Of a stretch of DNA of 64,000 nucleotides, positions 8,593 to 17,852 are shown piece after piece. How positions within the stretch are numbered: position 1 is the stretch's first letter; each line of letters opens with the position of its first letter. Location of the stretch: NCBI RefSeq assembly GCF_022869805.1, contig NZ_CP094974.1, forward strand, positions 496,001 to 560,000, written 5' to 3'. The position numbers and the translations under genes were made by a program. The notes beneath the pieces were generated by a model that saw only the letters and a program-made list of their open reading frames with translations, did no database searches and was not told the origin of the DNA. This stretch comes from Halosolutus halophilus (GTDB taxonomy: Archaea; Halobacteriota; Halobacteria; Halobacteriales; Natrialbaceae).

Positions 8593-8787
8593 GTGGCGAC
8601 GCCAGTAGCGTTCTATCTGCCGGCCATCCTCGGCGAGGGGACCGGCGAGGGTGCTGCGGCCGCCGGCGCGTTCCTCGGCGGAGTTCTCGAGCTGTCCGTC
8701 CGGGGCTTCGTCGTCTTCGCGGTCGTCCCCGCCGCCACTGGGTACGCCGTGAACCGGCGCGCCAAGCGACAGCTCGCCGCTGACTAA
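8593..8787 (+). CDS. Small hypothetical membrane protein, possibly 5'-truncated
   Basis: The reading frame from the GTG at 8593 gives 64 residues with two hydrophobic stretches: VAFYLPAILG, and a longer helix around GAFLGGVLELSVRGFVVFAVV. It ends in a basic tail (NRRAKRQLAAD). The coding-like sequence continues upstream of the GTG (GNGLYITALLT in the same frame), so the true start may be lost and this may be the end of a decayed gene. No family is recognised. Low confidence. Confidence 0.35.
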   Translation: MATPVAFYLPAILGEGTGEGAAAAGAFLGGVLELSVRGFVVFAVVPAATGYAVNRRAKRQLAAD

Positions 8788-8985
8788 CCGGTTCGCCGGC
8801 GCGGCGATCGCCCCACCCGTGGACACCCGTCGTCTCCGGACGGCCCCACGAGGCCGTCACGCCGGTCCCCTACCAAACCTGCTCGCGCCGAGTCACCCAC
8901 CGCTCCTAGCCCCCGGTGAACGGTCATACACACTCGTGGTTCCGCTGGAGGTCGTCCGATACAACTGCGCTGCTCAGGGAACCGG

Positions 8986-9634
8986 GCAGTGTTCGAAGTA
9001 GCCGATTCCAGCAGGCTGCGTCGCGCTGGCGCCATGGGTCGGCGGGTGTTCGATCGGCTTGGCTGCAACAGTTCCCAAACTGGGAGGTCCGTCGTTATAT
9101 ATCTTGGAAGAAATGTTCGATAGTTTGCCCAGTGTCGTGGTTTTCGTCTCGCGATCGGAGCCCGTGATCGTGGAGGGTAGCGTTGGGCCAGGCGGCAGAA
9201 CCGACGAGAACCACGCGCGTCTGCGATGTCGTGCTCCTCTCGAAGTTCCCGGCGAACCGTCGGGGTCAGGGCGGTCGTTCGCGCCGAGTAGCGCTTTTCC
9301 ATGGCGGAAAACCGTTTGTTTCGGAGGTGACAGCCGCGTACAGCAAGTCGCGCTGTTCGTCGAGGTGGATCACGGGGTCGTCCAGCGCGGTGTGACTCGG
9401 CCACTTCCCATCGGCCGGCTGGAGATCGGCCTTCTGCACCCAGTCGGGAACTGTCGATCGTGCGCGTTCGACTCCAATACTCTCTAATATAGATACAGTA
9501 TCTGAAACTGATAATCCGACCAGATGGAGTTGGGTACGCAATCGCAGCAGCTCACGCGGTGTCGCTTCGCGCTCCACAAATCGAATCTCGGAAAACGCGA
9601 TACCTCTCCTTTCAATCCTAATCTGAACACTACC
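8986..9634 (-). mobile_element. Decayed IS6-like insertion sequence, copy 1
   Basis: The transposase remnant reads on the minus strand. EREATPRELLRLRTQLHL, then LSVSDTVSILESIGVERARS and VPDWVQKADLQP match the start of haloarchaeal IS6-family transposases. The DDE part is broken: LDDPVIHLDEQRDLLYAAV still reads, then LREEHDIADA continues in another frame, and about a third of the gene is missing. The ends carry imperfect terminal inverted repeats, GGCAGTGTTC at 8986-8995 and GAACACTACC at 9625-9634 (9 of 10 matching). Copy 2 is at 19257-19778, and both share CTCTAATATAGATACAGTAT. Neither can encode an active transposase. Confidence 0.75.
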
Positions 9635-9977
9635 GGTATCTCACCGTCTGGAACCGCAACGCCGGCACGCTTCACGCCCGTGGAATTCGAGAACGATGGA
9701 ACGGAAGAAAGCGATGGAACTCGATCCAGCCTGCGCTGAAAGACTCCCTGGGGTGGATCCGCCGGAAGACTGTGGCGACATCTGGAACGTTCTCGGTAGC
9801 GCCCGGTTCAAACCGGCCCCCAGCTCAGCGGCCCCGCAGTGCAGTGGTCGCCGTCGTCCCGGCTGTGCAAGGGCGGATCGGACGGGGACGGTCGGCCGAT
9901 TCAAGCAAGGCCGGAGTCACAACTCGTCGCAGGTGATGAGCCTCGAGTTGGGTTCGTGAAAAGCGGGCCGGGGCCGC
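9635..9977. other. Intergenic with a possible short relic
   Basis: A plus-strand frame from 9696 contains DPPEDCGDIWNVLG. This loosely recalls the PPEDxGGxWGY motif of the plasmid pRiA4b ORF-3 family. The resemblance is short and the rest of the frame is not convincing, so no gene is called. Confidence 0.25.
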
Positions 9978-11714
9978 TCAGAAGAGGCCCGGGAAGAGGG
10001 CGTAGCTGAACACCGTCGCGAGGATCCCGACGCCGAGGGCGTAGTAGACGAGCGGAATCAGGTTCAACCGCATCACGCGCCCCTCGTGGCCGACGAGGCC
10101 GACGGTCGCCAGCGCGGCGACGACGTTGTGGATCGCCACGAGGTTCCCGATCGCGCCGCCGACGGCCTGTGCGCCGACGATGAGCTGGGTGGGCAGGCCG
10201 AGCTGTGAGGCGGCCTCGAACTGGAAGCCGCCGAAGGTGATGTTCGACACCGTGTTCGAGCCGGCCATCGCGGCCCCGAGTGCGCCGATGAGCGCGGCGA
10301 TGAACGGGTAGGCAGGGCCGACGATGTCGGCGGTCGCCTGTGCCAGCACGACGATCATGCTCTCGGTGCCTTCGGCGTGGGCGCCGGACTGGAGCATCAC
10401 CTGGACCATCGCGATGACGAACACGAGCGCGATCAGCGGCGCGATGAGTTTCTGACCCGCTTCCGACCAGGCAGCCTTGATCTCCCGACTCGACATTCCG
10501 TACAGGGGGATCGCGATCAGCGCACAGACGAACAGCCAGAAGCCGGGCACGTATAGCCAGTCGATGCCGCCGTCGATACCCGTCCCGAGGATATTACTCC
10601 ACTCCGTGCCGAACCGCTGCAGGACTGTGGGGAGCGGATCGACGACGCGAGTGACGACGAGCAAGACGACCAGCAGGATGTACGGCGTCCAGGCGCGGAG
10701 CAGCGACATGTTCGACGTGCCGACGCCGCCGTCGGCGACGGTCGCGTCGCCAGTGCCGCTGCCCGTCCCGGGTGCGTTAGCTTGCCCGGGTTCGATCGTG
10801 CCGACCCAGTGGTCGGGCCACTCCTGGCGGTCCGGGAAGTCCCACTCCTCGTCAGGGACGAAGTAGCCGGCTTTCAGCGCGCCGACGACGATCGCACCGC
10901 CGACCATCGCACCGAGCAAACTGGGGAACTCGGCGCTGATCTGGGCCGACAGCCAGTACGGGACGACGAACGCGATCCCGGAGAACAGACACAGCGGCGC
11001 GACCTCCCAGACGGGTTCGAGACTGCGCTCCTCCGTGTCGCCGAAGAAGTAGACGACCATCGCGACCGCGAACAGCGGCATCACGAAGCCGACGAGCGTG
11101 TGGTAGGTCGCCGCCCAGACGGCGACCTCGAGCGAGTACTCCTGGATGGTGAATCCGCCCTCCGTAATGGCCGTGTTCGTCGCCTCGGCCGACTTGAGCG
11201 GATCCTGGATCCCGATGATGATCGGCGTGCCGACCGCACCGTACGTGACGGCGATGATGTGGCCGATCAGGCCGGCGATCACGGCGGCGAACGCCGGAAA
11301 TCCGAGCGCCAGCAGGAGCGGCGCGACGACCGCCGCGGGCGTCCCGAAGCCGGCCGCCCCCTCGATGAACGCCGCGAGGAAAAACGCGATCAACACGATC
11401 TGTACCCGCCGATCGTCGCTGATTCTCGCGAAGCCCTGGTTGATCCGGTCGAACGCGCCGGCCTGCATCAGCGTGTACAGGAGGAGCAACGCGCCGAAGA
11501 CGATCCAGAGGATCTGGACCGCCGTCATCATGCCGGACACGGAGGCAGCGACGAGGTACTCTCCTGGCATGTTCCAGACGAAGTAGCCGACGATCAGGGC
11601 CGTGACGTACGCGATCGGCATCGCCCGCGTCGCGGGCCACAGCAGGCCCACGAGCAGGACGCCCGCGAGCACGAGCGGCGTCGCTGCGAGCACGAGTTCG
11701 ACGAGACTAACCAT
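9978..11714 (-). CDS. lctP: L-lactate permease (LctP family), 578 aa
   Basis: This is a polytopic membrane protein with about 12-14 hydrophobic helices. The family block AAFIEGAAGFGTPAAVVAPLL (about residues 115-135) is diagnostic of the LctP lactate permeases. Further conserved regions are GLIGHIIAVTYGAVGTPI and, near the C-terminus, AGSNTVSNITFGGFQFEAA and VGAQAVGGAIGN. It would import lactate (possibly glycolate) with a cation. The next gene on the same strand, upstream at 12623-15613, is a large FAD/Fe-S D-lactate dehydrogenase-type protein, so the pair supports lactate oxidation. The 908-base gap between them suggests separate promoters. Length is normal and the start at 11714 (MVSLVELVLAATP) suits the first helix. 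Confidence 0.93.
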   Translation of the reverse strand: MVSLVELVLAATPLVLAGVLLVGLLWPATRAMPIAYVTALIVGYFVWNMPGEYLVAASVSGMMTAVQILWIVFGALLLLYTLMQAGAFDRINQGFARISDDRRVQIVLIAFFLAAFIEGAAGFGTPAAVVAPLLLALGFPAFAAVIAGLIGHIIAVTYGAVGTPIIIGIQDPLKSAEATNTAITEGGFTIQEYSLEVAVWAATYHTLVGFVMPLFAVAMVVYFFGDTEERSLEPVWEVAPLCLFSGIAFVVPYWLSAQISAEFPSLLGAMVGGAIVVGALKAGYFVPDEEWDFPDRQEWPDHWVGTIEPGQANAPGTGSGTGDATVADGGVGTSNMSLLRAWTPYILLVVLLVVTRVVDPLPTVLQRFGTEWSNILGTGIDGGIDWLYVPGFWLFVCALIAIPLYGMSSREIKAAWSEAGQKLIAPLIALVFVIAMVQVMLQSGAHAEGTESMIVVLAQATADIVGPAYPFIAALIGALGAAMAGSNTVSNITFGGFQFEAASQLGLPTQLIVGAQAVGGAIGNLVAIHNVVAALATVGLVGHEGRVMRLNLIPLVYYALGVGILATVFSYALFPGLF

Positions 11715-12622
11715 TCACATCACCCCCCGCAGATCGTGCGAACGGCGGTGATTCGAACTTTACCTCGATGCCATTCTGGATCGCATCTGGCATGAAAAGT
11801 AAACTGTTCATTTAGTATTTATAATTGTCGACTGTTATCATGTATCAGACAATCGTAGTCACCGAAGGGACCGTGTGAATGTAGATATCGTTTCTCGCTT
11901 TCGGCGACGCACAAACGGCCGATAACTGCTAGATATGAACGCGGTTGCCCTGTTTTCGCGGCGGTCTTCGGCCAGCGAGTAGTCGTCGGTCAGTGACTGA
12001 CGCCGACCGACGGACGAGACACCCGTCTGAATCGATGGAGCATACGCCGATGAATCGGTTGCCGAACTCGGATATACTGGCTGTACCGGTCGACCAAGGA
12101 TCGAACGCCGGTCACGCGACGAGGCCTCGCGGCTCCGTCGGAGACGAACGGGAACCGATTCGAGGCGGCACGCGCCGATTTCGCGGTGCCGGTGACCCGC
12201 ACCGAACCGGGAGGCCTGGAGTCGACGCTCGACGCGATCGTTCGCGAGCAGTTCACCGAATCCCGGACTCGGAATCGGATCGTCGACGGGAGTGGGCCCT
12301 CCTGTGAGGACCAGCTCGAGTCGCTGCTCGAGCGCGATGCCAGTCCCCCGGTGGAACGCCTCGATCCACGGCAGCGGATCGGCCGCTAACGACGGTTACT
12401 ACCGTTCCAGGAGTCGATTCGATCCGCTGCCCGGCGGGCTCGTTCTCGCCGGTGCGATTCTCTCGGTGGAGTTGTCCGGCGTGCCGATCCGGATCGGCGC
12501 GTGGCAATCACCGGGCGCTCACGAACCCGGAAACGGCTCGGTTCACCGCTTCCGTCGGAAACGAGACACAGCAGACACCCGGCTCCGAGATCGCGCAGAT
12601 ACGCCCCGAATCGCGGAGGCGA
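11715..12622. other. Long intergenic region; possible LUD (LutC-like) relic at 12150-12260
   Basis: This 908-base gap lies between lctP and the dehydrogenase gene. The part next to lctP (11800-11850) is AT-rich and probably carries its promoter. A plus-strand frame about 12150-12260 reads RFEAARADFAVPVTRTEPGG and then LESTLDAI. This resembles the N-terminus of LUD-domain lactate-utilisation proteins, but it degenerates at once. No complete gene is present. Confidence 0.3.
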
Positions 12623-15613
12623 CTACGGGGCCGTGAGCAGTTCGTTCACTTTCTCGATCGGGTGAGGTGGCTTCTCGTCTCGGGTTTCGCGATCGTCGAT
12701 CTGACTCCGGCAGGACGCACCGGGTGCGACCGGCGTCCCGTCGCTCGCGTCAAGCTTCTCGTAGAGTCGCTCGCCGATCGCCTTGGAGAGGTCGTAGTGC
12801 TCGGCCTCGTAGCCGAACGAGCCGGCCATGCCACAGCAGCTGGACTCGATCGGGTCGACCGCGTAGCCAGCGCGCCGGAGGACGCCGACGGCGTGGTGGT
12901 CCTTGCCGGTCGCCTTCTGGTGGCAGTGGCCGTGGTACGCGAGAGTTTCGTCCGTCTCGTCGAGGGGCAACCCCTCGACGAGCCGGTACTCGTCCATGTA
13001 CTCGCTGATACCGTACGTGTGAGCGGCGACCGTTTCCGCCTGTGACGTGTCCACCAGGTCGAGGTACTCGTCCTGAAACACCACCGCGTCGGACGGTTCG
13101 ACGGCGATTATTTCGTAGCCGTCCTCGATATACTCGGTGAACAGATCGACGTTCGCTCGGGCGCGCTCTTCGGCGGTGTCGAGCATTCCAACTGAGAAGG
13201 CTGCACGGCCGCTCGGGGCGACGTCATCGGGAATCTCGACGTGGACGCCCGCCGATTCGAGCACGCGCACGGCGGCTTTCCCGGGTCGGGGATAGTTGTA
13301 GTTCGTGTAGGTATCGGGGAACAGCAGCACCTTTCGATCAGCCTCCTGCGGGCTCACCCGCGAACCGCGCTCGGCGAACCAGTCCTGCAGGGACTCGCGC
13401 TCGAACGAGGGAAGCTCCCGCTCGGGAGCGATGCCGACGACCTTCTCCATCACGAGGCGGCTCCCCGGCAGCTTCTGTCCGACGTTCGAAAGCGGCGCGA
13501 GCTTGCTCCCGATCTTCGAGAGCGTGTCGACGTTGCCGAACAGCCGCTCTCGGAGTCCGATTCCTTCGCGATCGTGGTACTGGTGTTTGGTTTCCGCCTT
13601 GAGCTTCGCCAGATCGACGCCGGTCGGACAGTCGCTCTTGCACCCCTTGCAGCCGACACAGAGGTCGAGCACTTCCTCCTGGAAGCGCACGGAGTACATC
13701 TCCTCCTCGGGAATCTCGCCCGAGATCGCCGCCCGGAGCATGTTCGCACGGCCGCGCGTCGTCGCGATCTCGTCTTTCATCCCGCGGTAGGTCGGACACA
13801 TCACGTCGTCGGTCTGCCGGCAGGTCCCGCAGCCGTTGCACAGCTCCACCAGCTGGGAGAACCCGCCCTCGTCGGAGAAGTCCAGTTTCGTCTGGGGCTC
13901 GATCGACGTATAGGAGTCCCCGTACCGCAGGTTTTCGCGCATATCCGTCGGGTTCTCGTCGGTGTAGACGACCTTCCCCGGGTTCATCCGCCAGTCGGGA
14001 TCGAAAACGGTCTTGACCTCCTTGAACGCCGCCCAGAGGTCGTCGCCGTACATCTTCGGATTGAACGCCGTTCGCGCGAGCCCGTCGCCGTGTTCCCCGG
14101 AGAACGATCCGTTGTGTTCGAGGACGAGGTCGGTCACGTCCTCGGTGATCGACTGCATCTTCTGAATCCCCTCCTCGTCTTTCAGGTTGAGGATGGGCCG
14201 GATGTGCAGCGTCCCGCTGCCCGCGTGAGCGAAGTAGGCGGCGGAGGTGTCGTGCTCGTCGAGGACGTCCATGAACTTCTCGACGTATTCGGCGAGCTCC
14301 GCCGGCGGGACCGTTGCGTCTTCGATGAACGGGTACGGTTTCGGATCGCCTTCGAGACTCATCAACAGCGGAATGGCCGCCTTGCGGAGCTTCCAGAGCT
14401 TCGACTGCTCCGCCTCGGTGTACGCCTCGAGGGCCTCGAAGGCGTCGCCCTCGTCGACGAAGTGGGCGTTCGTCCGGTCGATCGGCTCCTCGAGGTCGTC
14501 GAAGAGTTCGGAGTCGAACTCCAACATTAGCGCCGCGTTCGTCCCGTCGGGGATCGGCTCCTCGTAGCGGGAGAACTGTTCCGATCCCCGTGCGAGCCTG
14601 AACACCTCGCTGTCCATCAGTTCGACCGCGCTGGGATCGAACTCGAGGGCTTCGGGAACCGCCTCGAGCGCGTCGATGAGATCCTCGAAACAGTAGAGGA
14701 CGAGCGCCGTCTCCTCGGGAAGTGACACGAGACTGATCTCGGCCTCGACGATCACGCCGAGGGTAGACTCGGCGCCGACGAACAGCTTCGAGAGGTTGAT
14801 GACCTCCTCGCCGTCCTCGTTTTCGTAGATGACCCTGTCGAGATTGTAGCCGGAGACGTTGCGCTTGAGATCCGAGTACCGCTCCTCGATCTCGTCGGCG
14901 TTCTCCTCGACGAGGGAGCGAACGGTTCGGTAAATCGCCGCCTCGCGGTCCTCCGTCGACACGATCTCGTCCCACTCCTCGGAGTCGAGTACGACCTCGC
15001 GAGTGTGAATGATCGTGCCGTCGGCGAGGACCGCTTTCAGTTCCTCGGTGTAGGCGTCGGTGATGCCGTATCGCACCGAATGCGCGCCGGTGGAGTTGTT
15101 TCCGATCCCCCCACCGATCGTCGCGCGGTTCGACGAGGCGGGATCCGGTGCGAACTTGAGCCCGTACTGTTCGACGTGCTCGTCGAAGTCGTCCTGGACG
15201 ACCCCCGGTTGGACGCGCGCTCGTTGCCGCTCGACGTCGACCTCGAGAATATCGTCCATGTACGTGGTCATGTCGAGCACGACACAGCCCGGCCCCACCG
15301 TCTGCCCGCCCAGAGACGAGCCGGCGCCGCGCGCCATGATCGGAACGTCGTGCTCGGCTGCGACGCGCACGGCGTTTTGCACGTCTTCAGTGTCGCGAGG
15401 GAGGACGGCGCCCGCAGGTCGAGCCTGATAGACGCTGCCATCGGTCGCGTACAACACCTGCGCATATTCGTCGAAGCGCACCTCCCCCTTGACGACTGAT
15501 CGAAGATCGTCTGCGAGTTCCGCGTACGCGCTTACGTCGCTGTGATCGTGATCGAGCGTGTCTCGGAACTCCTCGTAGCTACTTAGGTCGCCCTGTGGCT
15601 TTTCGACGGCCAT
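12623..15613 (-). CDS. FAD- and Fe-S-binding D-lactate dehydrogenase-type oxidoreductase, 996 aa
   Basis: This is a fused GlcD/Dld-type enzyme. The FAD-binding PCMH domain is at about residues 60-280 (MARGAGSSLGGQTVGPGC) and the FAD-oxidase C-terminal domain at about 290-560. Two 4Fe-4S ligand sets follow at about 588-600 (CNGCGTCRQ and CP) and 650-662 (CVGCKGCKSDCP). A CCG module comes next (GHCHQKA at about 892, SCCGMAGSFG at about 923). It would oxidise D-lactate (or glycolate) and pass electrons to the respiratory chain. The neighbour lctP supports lactate as substrate. No homologue is known to lack any of these parts, and none is missing here. The start at 15613 (MAVEKPQGDLSSYEEF) is acidic and family-like. 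Confidence 0.9.
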   Translation of the reverse strand: MAVEKPQGDLSSYEEFRDTLDHDHSDVSAYAELADDLRSVVKGEVRFDEYAQVLYATDGSVYQARPAGAVLPRDTEDVQNAVRVAAEHDVPIMARGAGSSLGGQTVGPGCVVLDMTTYMDDILEVDVERQRARVQPGVVQDDFDEHVEQYGLKFAPDPASSNRATIGGGIGNNSTGAHSVRYGITDAYTEELKAVLADGTIIHTREVVLDSEEWDEIVSTEDREAAIYRTVRSLVEENADEIEERYSDLKRNVSGYNLDRVIYENEDGEEVINLSKLFVGAESTLGVIVEAEISLVSLPEETALVLYCFEDLIDALEAVPEALEFDPSAVELMDSEVFRLARGSEQFSRYEEPIPDGTNAALMLEFDSELFDDLEEPIDRTNAHFVDEGDAFEALEAYTEAEQSKLWKLRKAAIPLLMSLEGDPKPYPFIEDATVPPAELAEYVEKFMDVLDEHDTSAAYFAHAGSGTLHIRPILNLKDEEGIQKMQSITEDVTDLVLEHNGSFSGEHGDGLARTAFNPKMYGDDLWAAFKEVKTVFDPDWRMNPGKVVYTDENPTDMRENLRYGDSYTSIEPQTKLDFSDEGGFSQLVELCNGCGTCRQTDDVMCPTYRGMKDEIATTRGRANMLRAAISGEIPEEEMYSVRFQEEVLDLCVGCKGCKSDCPTGVDLAKLKAETKHQYHDREGIGLRERLFGNVDTLSKIGSKLAPLSNVGQKLPGSRLVMEKVVGIAPERELPSFERESLQDWFAERGSRVSPQEADRKVLLFPDTYTNYNYPRPGKAAVRVLESAGVHVEIPDDVAPSGRAAFSVGMLDTAEERARANVDLFTEYIEDGYEIIAVEPSDAVVFQDEYLDLVDTSQAETVAAHTYGISEYMDEYRLVEGLPLDETDETLAYHGHCHQKATGKDHHAVGVLRRAGYAVDPIESSCCGMAGSFGYEAEHYDLSKAIGERLYEKLDASDGTPVAPGASCRSQIDDRETRDEKPPHPIEKVNELLTAP

Positions 15614-15888
15614 TGTCTACTCGTCCAGAATCAATTATTATAAACTCTATTGTTCTATTCTTGACTTAATGACGATGGTAAAACACCGTAGCGAAGAGAA
15701 CGAATGCCCAGCGCTCCCGCGGACCTCGTCGCTGGAACCGGTAGCTGTCGGGGTCGAGCGAACGAGACTCGAAACGTATCGGTTACGCACGTGGGCCGAC
15801 GACGAGCGCTCGAATCCCGGATATCGGTCACTGATCCCCTGTTCTCGGTCGACGTCGTCTTTACACAGCGTTCGGTAAACTGGGGCGT

Positions 15889-16023
15889 ATGTCGTTAGAA
15901 GACGAATCACTCGACTATCACGAGTCGGATCCGCCGGGAAAGATCGAGATCGCGACCACCAAGCCGACCGATACGCAGCGAGACCTGTCGTTGGCTTACT
16001 CACCCGGCGTCGCCGGCCCGTGT
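15889..16023 (+). pseudogene. 5' fragment of an NADP-malic enzyme gene
   Basis: The first 45 codons read MSLEDESLDYHESDPPGKIE, then IATTKPTDTQRDLSLAYSPG and VAGPC. That is the N-terminus of archaeal/bacterial malic enzymes (the S-L-A-Y-S-P-G-V-A block precedes the catalytic region). After this the frame runs into unrelated sequence and the remaining roughly 700 codons are absent. It is therefore a truncated relic. Malate synthase lies 1.8 kb downstream on the same strand, so malate-related genes were once closer here. Confidence 0.7.
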
Positions 16024-16112
16024 CGGTCGGCTACTGACCGCCCTCCCCGACCGGTACGCCAGTCTGGCCGGTACCCGATGAATTTAATAGATCGATCGTC
16101 AGGACGTAGGAT

Positions 16113-16481
16113 ATGGGACTCATCCATATCAATATCAACGTCGCCGACGCTGCCGAAACCATCGAGTTTTACGAGCAGTTCGGGTTCGAAGAGAGCTGGG
16201 AGTTCGAAACGCCGGACGGAGAAACGCGAAACAGGTACATCGCGGACGAAACCGGGACCGAGCTGCAGCTCTCGGATACCGCCGGCGACGCGGATTTCGA
16301 TCAGGGAACGTCGTGGGACCATCTCGCCATCGGCGTCGACGACGTCGACGAAGTCTTCGAAACGATCGACCACTATGGCGTTGCGAAAGAACCGGGAGAT
16401 CAACCCGAGGCGGGTGCTCGGACGGCGTTCGTCTACGATCCCGATGGACGGAAAGTCGAACTGGTCGAACCGCTGGAGTAG
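16113..16481 (+). CDS. VOC-family (glyoxalase-fold) protein, 122 aa
   Basis: The protein has two beta-alpha-beta-beta-beta modules. The first is MGLIHININVADAAETIEFY followed by EQFGFEESWEF. The second is WDHLAIGVDDVDEVFETI followed by TAFVYDPDGRKVELVE. The His near the start, the mid His in WDHLAIGV and the C-terminal Glu in VELVE are the usual VOC metal ligands. Members include lactoylglutathione lyase-like and dioxygenase-like proteins, and the substrate cannot be told from sequence. It is a single gene between the malic-enzyme relic and a decayed small ORF. The length is typical of a single-chain VOC domain. Confidence 0.85.
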   Translation: MGLIHININVADAAETIEFYEQFGFEESWEFETPDGETRNRYIADETGTELQLSDTAGDADFDQGTSWDHLAIGVDDVDEVFETIDHYGVAKEPGDQPEAGARTAFVYDPDGRKVELVEPLE

Positions 16482-16719
16482 TTTCGATCCGCCGTACACG
16501 CGAGAGACGGTTTTCGCCGAAATATCGGTTACCCCGTCCCGGTAGCGAAAGACGGTTCGTTGACGCAGATATCTGTGCCGCTCGTCTGATCGGCGGTTTC
16601 AAACCTTGCTCTCGGTTTCACCGATGATCTGGCGATGTGCTTACGAACCCCGATCACTCGTTCTCCATGTTAGAACACCTACTGCTCGACCGCATATCTC
16701 CCCGTACTATTACACGCAT

Positions 16720-16899
16720 ATGGATGTAAATAGGCGAGGGGCGAACCCCTGAGAAAAGGCGGGTGAAAAGACGGACCGTCCCGGTTATTCATTATATCAG
16801 AATCCGCATTTGACAAGCGAATGGGCCGACAGGTTTACCGCCGCTCGAATAACCGTCGGCTTCGTCACTTCCTGCCTGCATCGGGACGCCCCTCGCTGA
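16720..16899 (+). pseudogene. 60-codon ORF interrupted by TGA at codon 11
   Basis: From the ATG at 16720 the frame reads MDVNRRGANP, then TGA, then EKAGEKTDRPGYSLYQNPHL, TSEWADRFTAAR and a hydrophobic end, and stops at 16897-16899. The composition and the coherent sequence on both sides of the TGA suggest a real small gene that lost a CGA (Arg) or similar codon. An AGGGG-CGAA-CCCCT hairpin coincides with the stop. The family is not recognised. Confidence 0.35.
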
Positions 16900-16929
16900 G
16901 ACGACTTGTTTTCTATTATAGAACAAGAC

Positions 16930-16935
16930 TTATAG
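16930..16935 (+). promoter_or_regulatory. TATA-like box of the IclR regulator gene
   Basis: TTATAG ends 24 bases before the ATG at 16960. This supports that start and a leaderless transcript. Confidence 0.45.
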
Positions 16936-16959
16936 CTCCGGCCTGTAATTCAGTATCGT

Positions 16960-17727
16960 ATGGGAAAAAGGGCCAAACACCCCGTTCGGACGACCGAGAA
17001 ATCGTTAGAGATCATCTCGGTGCTCAATCGGTTAGGGGAGGCGCGAGTGACGACGCTGGCGAACGAACTCGAGATGGGAAAGAGCACCATCCATAATCAT
17101 CTGACGACGCTCGAGGAACACGGGTACGTCGTCAAGAATTCCGAAACCAAAACCTACCGTCTCAGCCTCAAATTCCTCGATATCGGCGGGCAAATCCGGA
17201 GCGAGATAGACGTCTACAAAGTCGCCGAACCGAAGATCAGGGAACTCGCAGAAACGTCGGGGGAGTTGGTCCACCTCGTCGTCGAGGAGGACGGAAAGGG
17301 GGTCTATCTCTCTCGAGCGAAGGGCGAACGAGCGGTCGAGTTGGATACGTACGTCGGGTGTAGACACCATATGCACAGTACGGCGTTCGGGAAAGCGATC
17401 CTCTCTCACCTCCCCGCGGAACGGGTCGACGAAATCATCGATCGACACGGCCTGCCGAAAGTGACGCCGCAGACGATAACCACTCGCGACGCACTTTTCG
17501 ACGAGCTAGAGCGAACCCGGGAACGAGGCTTTGCGATCGACGACGAAGAGCGTCTCGAGGGTCTCCGCTGTATCGCTGCGCCGATCAGGTTCGATTCGGA
17601 CGTCATCGGGGCGATCAGCATCTCGGGTCCTACTGCTCGAATCGACGACGACTGGGAGGCGAACGAGTTCGTGGATCAGCTCTGCCGGGTAGCGAACGTG
17701 ATCGAACTCAACAAATACAACGTCTAA
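16960..17727 (+). CDS. IclR-family transcriptional regulator, 255 aa
   Basis: The protein has an N-terminal winged helix at about residues 8-70 (VRTTEKSLEIISVLNRLGEA, ELEMGKSTIHNHLTTLEEHG) and a C-terminal IclR ligand domain at about 80-250. The latter includes VHLVVEEDGKGVYLSRAKGE, HSTAFGKAILSHLP, GFAIDDEERLEGLRCIAAPI and IGAISISGPTARI. IclR proteins bind small metabolites such as glyoxylate or pyruvate and control nearby catabolic genes. Malate synthase follows on the same strand 125 bases downstream with its own TATA-like box, so it is the likely target. The start at 16960 is supported by the TATA box 25-30 bases upstream. Confidence 0.92.
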   Translation: MGKRAKHPVRTTEKSLEIISVLNRLGEARVTTLANELEMGKSTIHNHLTTLEEHGYVVKNSETKTYRLSLKFLDIGGQIRSEIDVYKVAEPKIRELAETSGELVHLVVEEDGKGVYLSRAKGERAVELDTYVGCRHHMHSTAFGKAILSHLPAERVDEIIDRHGLPKVTPQTITTRDALFDELERTRERGFAIDDEERLEGLRCIAAPIRFDSDVIGAISISGPTARIDDDWEANEFVDQLCRVANVIELNKYNV

Positions 17728-17817
17728 CAGCGTCGCGCCCCTGCCGGAAGCGCTCGGCTCTACTACGGTCCCCAGTTCGGAGCCGCGCCGCTCACGACGC
17801 CGCGTCTCACCAAACAC

Positions 17818-17839
17818 TTTAATATTGGAAAGCGATATT
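17818..17839 (+). promoter_or_regulatory. Promoter and imperfect palindrome before malate synthase
   Basis: TTTAATA (17818-17824) lies 29-35 bases before the ATG at 17853. It overlaps AATAT-TGGAAAGCG-ATATT, an inverted repeat with 5-base arms. A palindrome over the TATA box would suit repression by the neighbouring IclR protein, but this is inference. Confidence 0.35.
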
Positions 17840-17852
17840 GTCAGATGGACTC

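Noticed and set aside
13241-14530. 429-codon plus-strand open frame antisense to the dehydrogenase
   Set aside because: It is fully antisense to a well-supported FAD/Fe-S gene, and its His/Arg/Val-rich translation has no family pattern. Long antisense frames are expected in GC-rich haloarchaeal genes.
16718-16726. CATATGGATGTAA repeated near 16718 and 36751 as an attachment site
   Set aside because: Thirteen shared bases between two distant AT-rich places, with no further similarity on either side, are compatible with chance.
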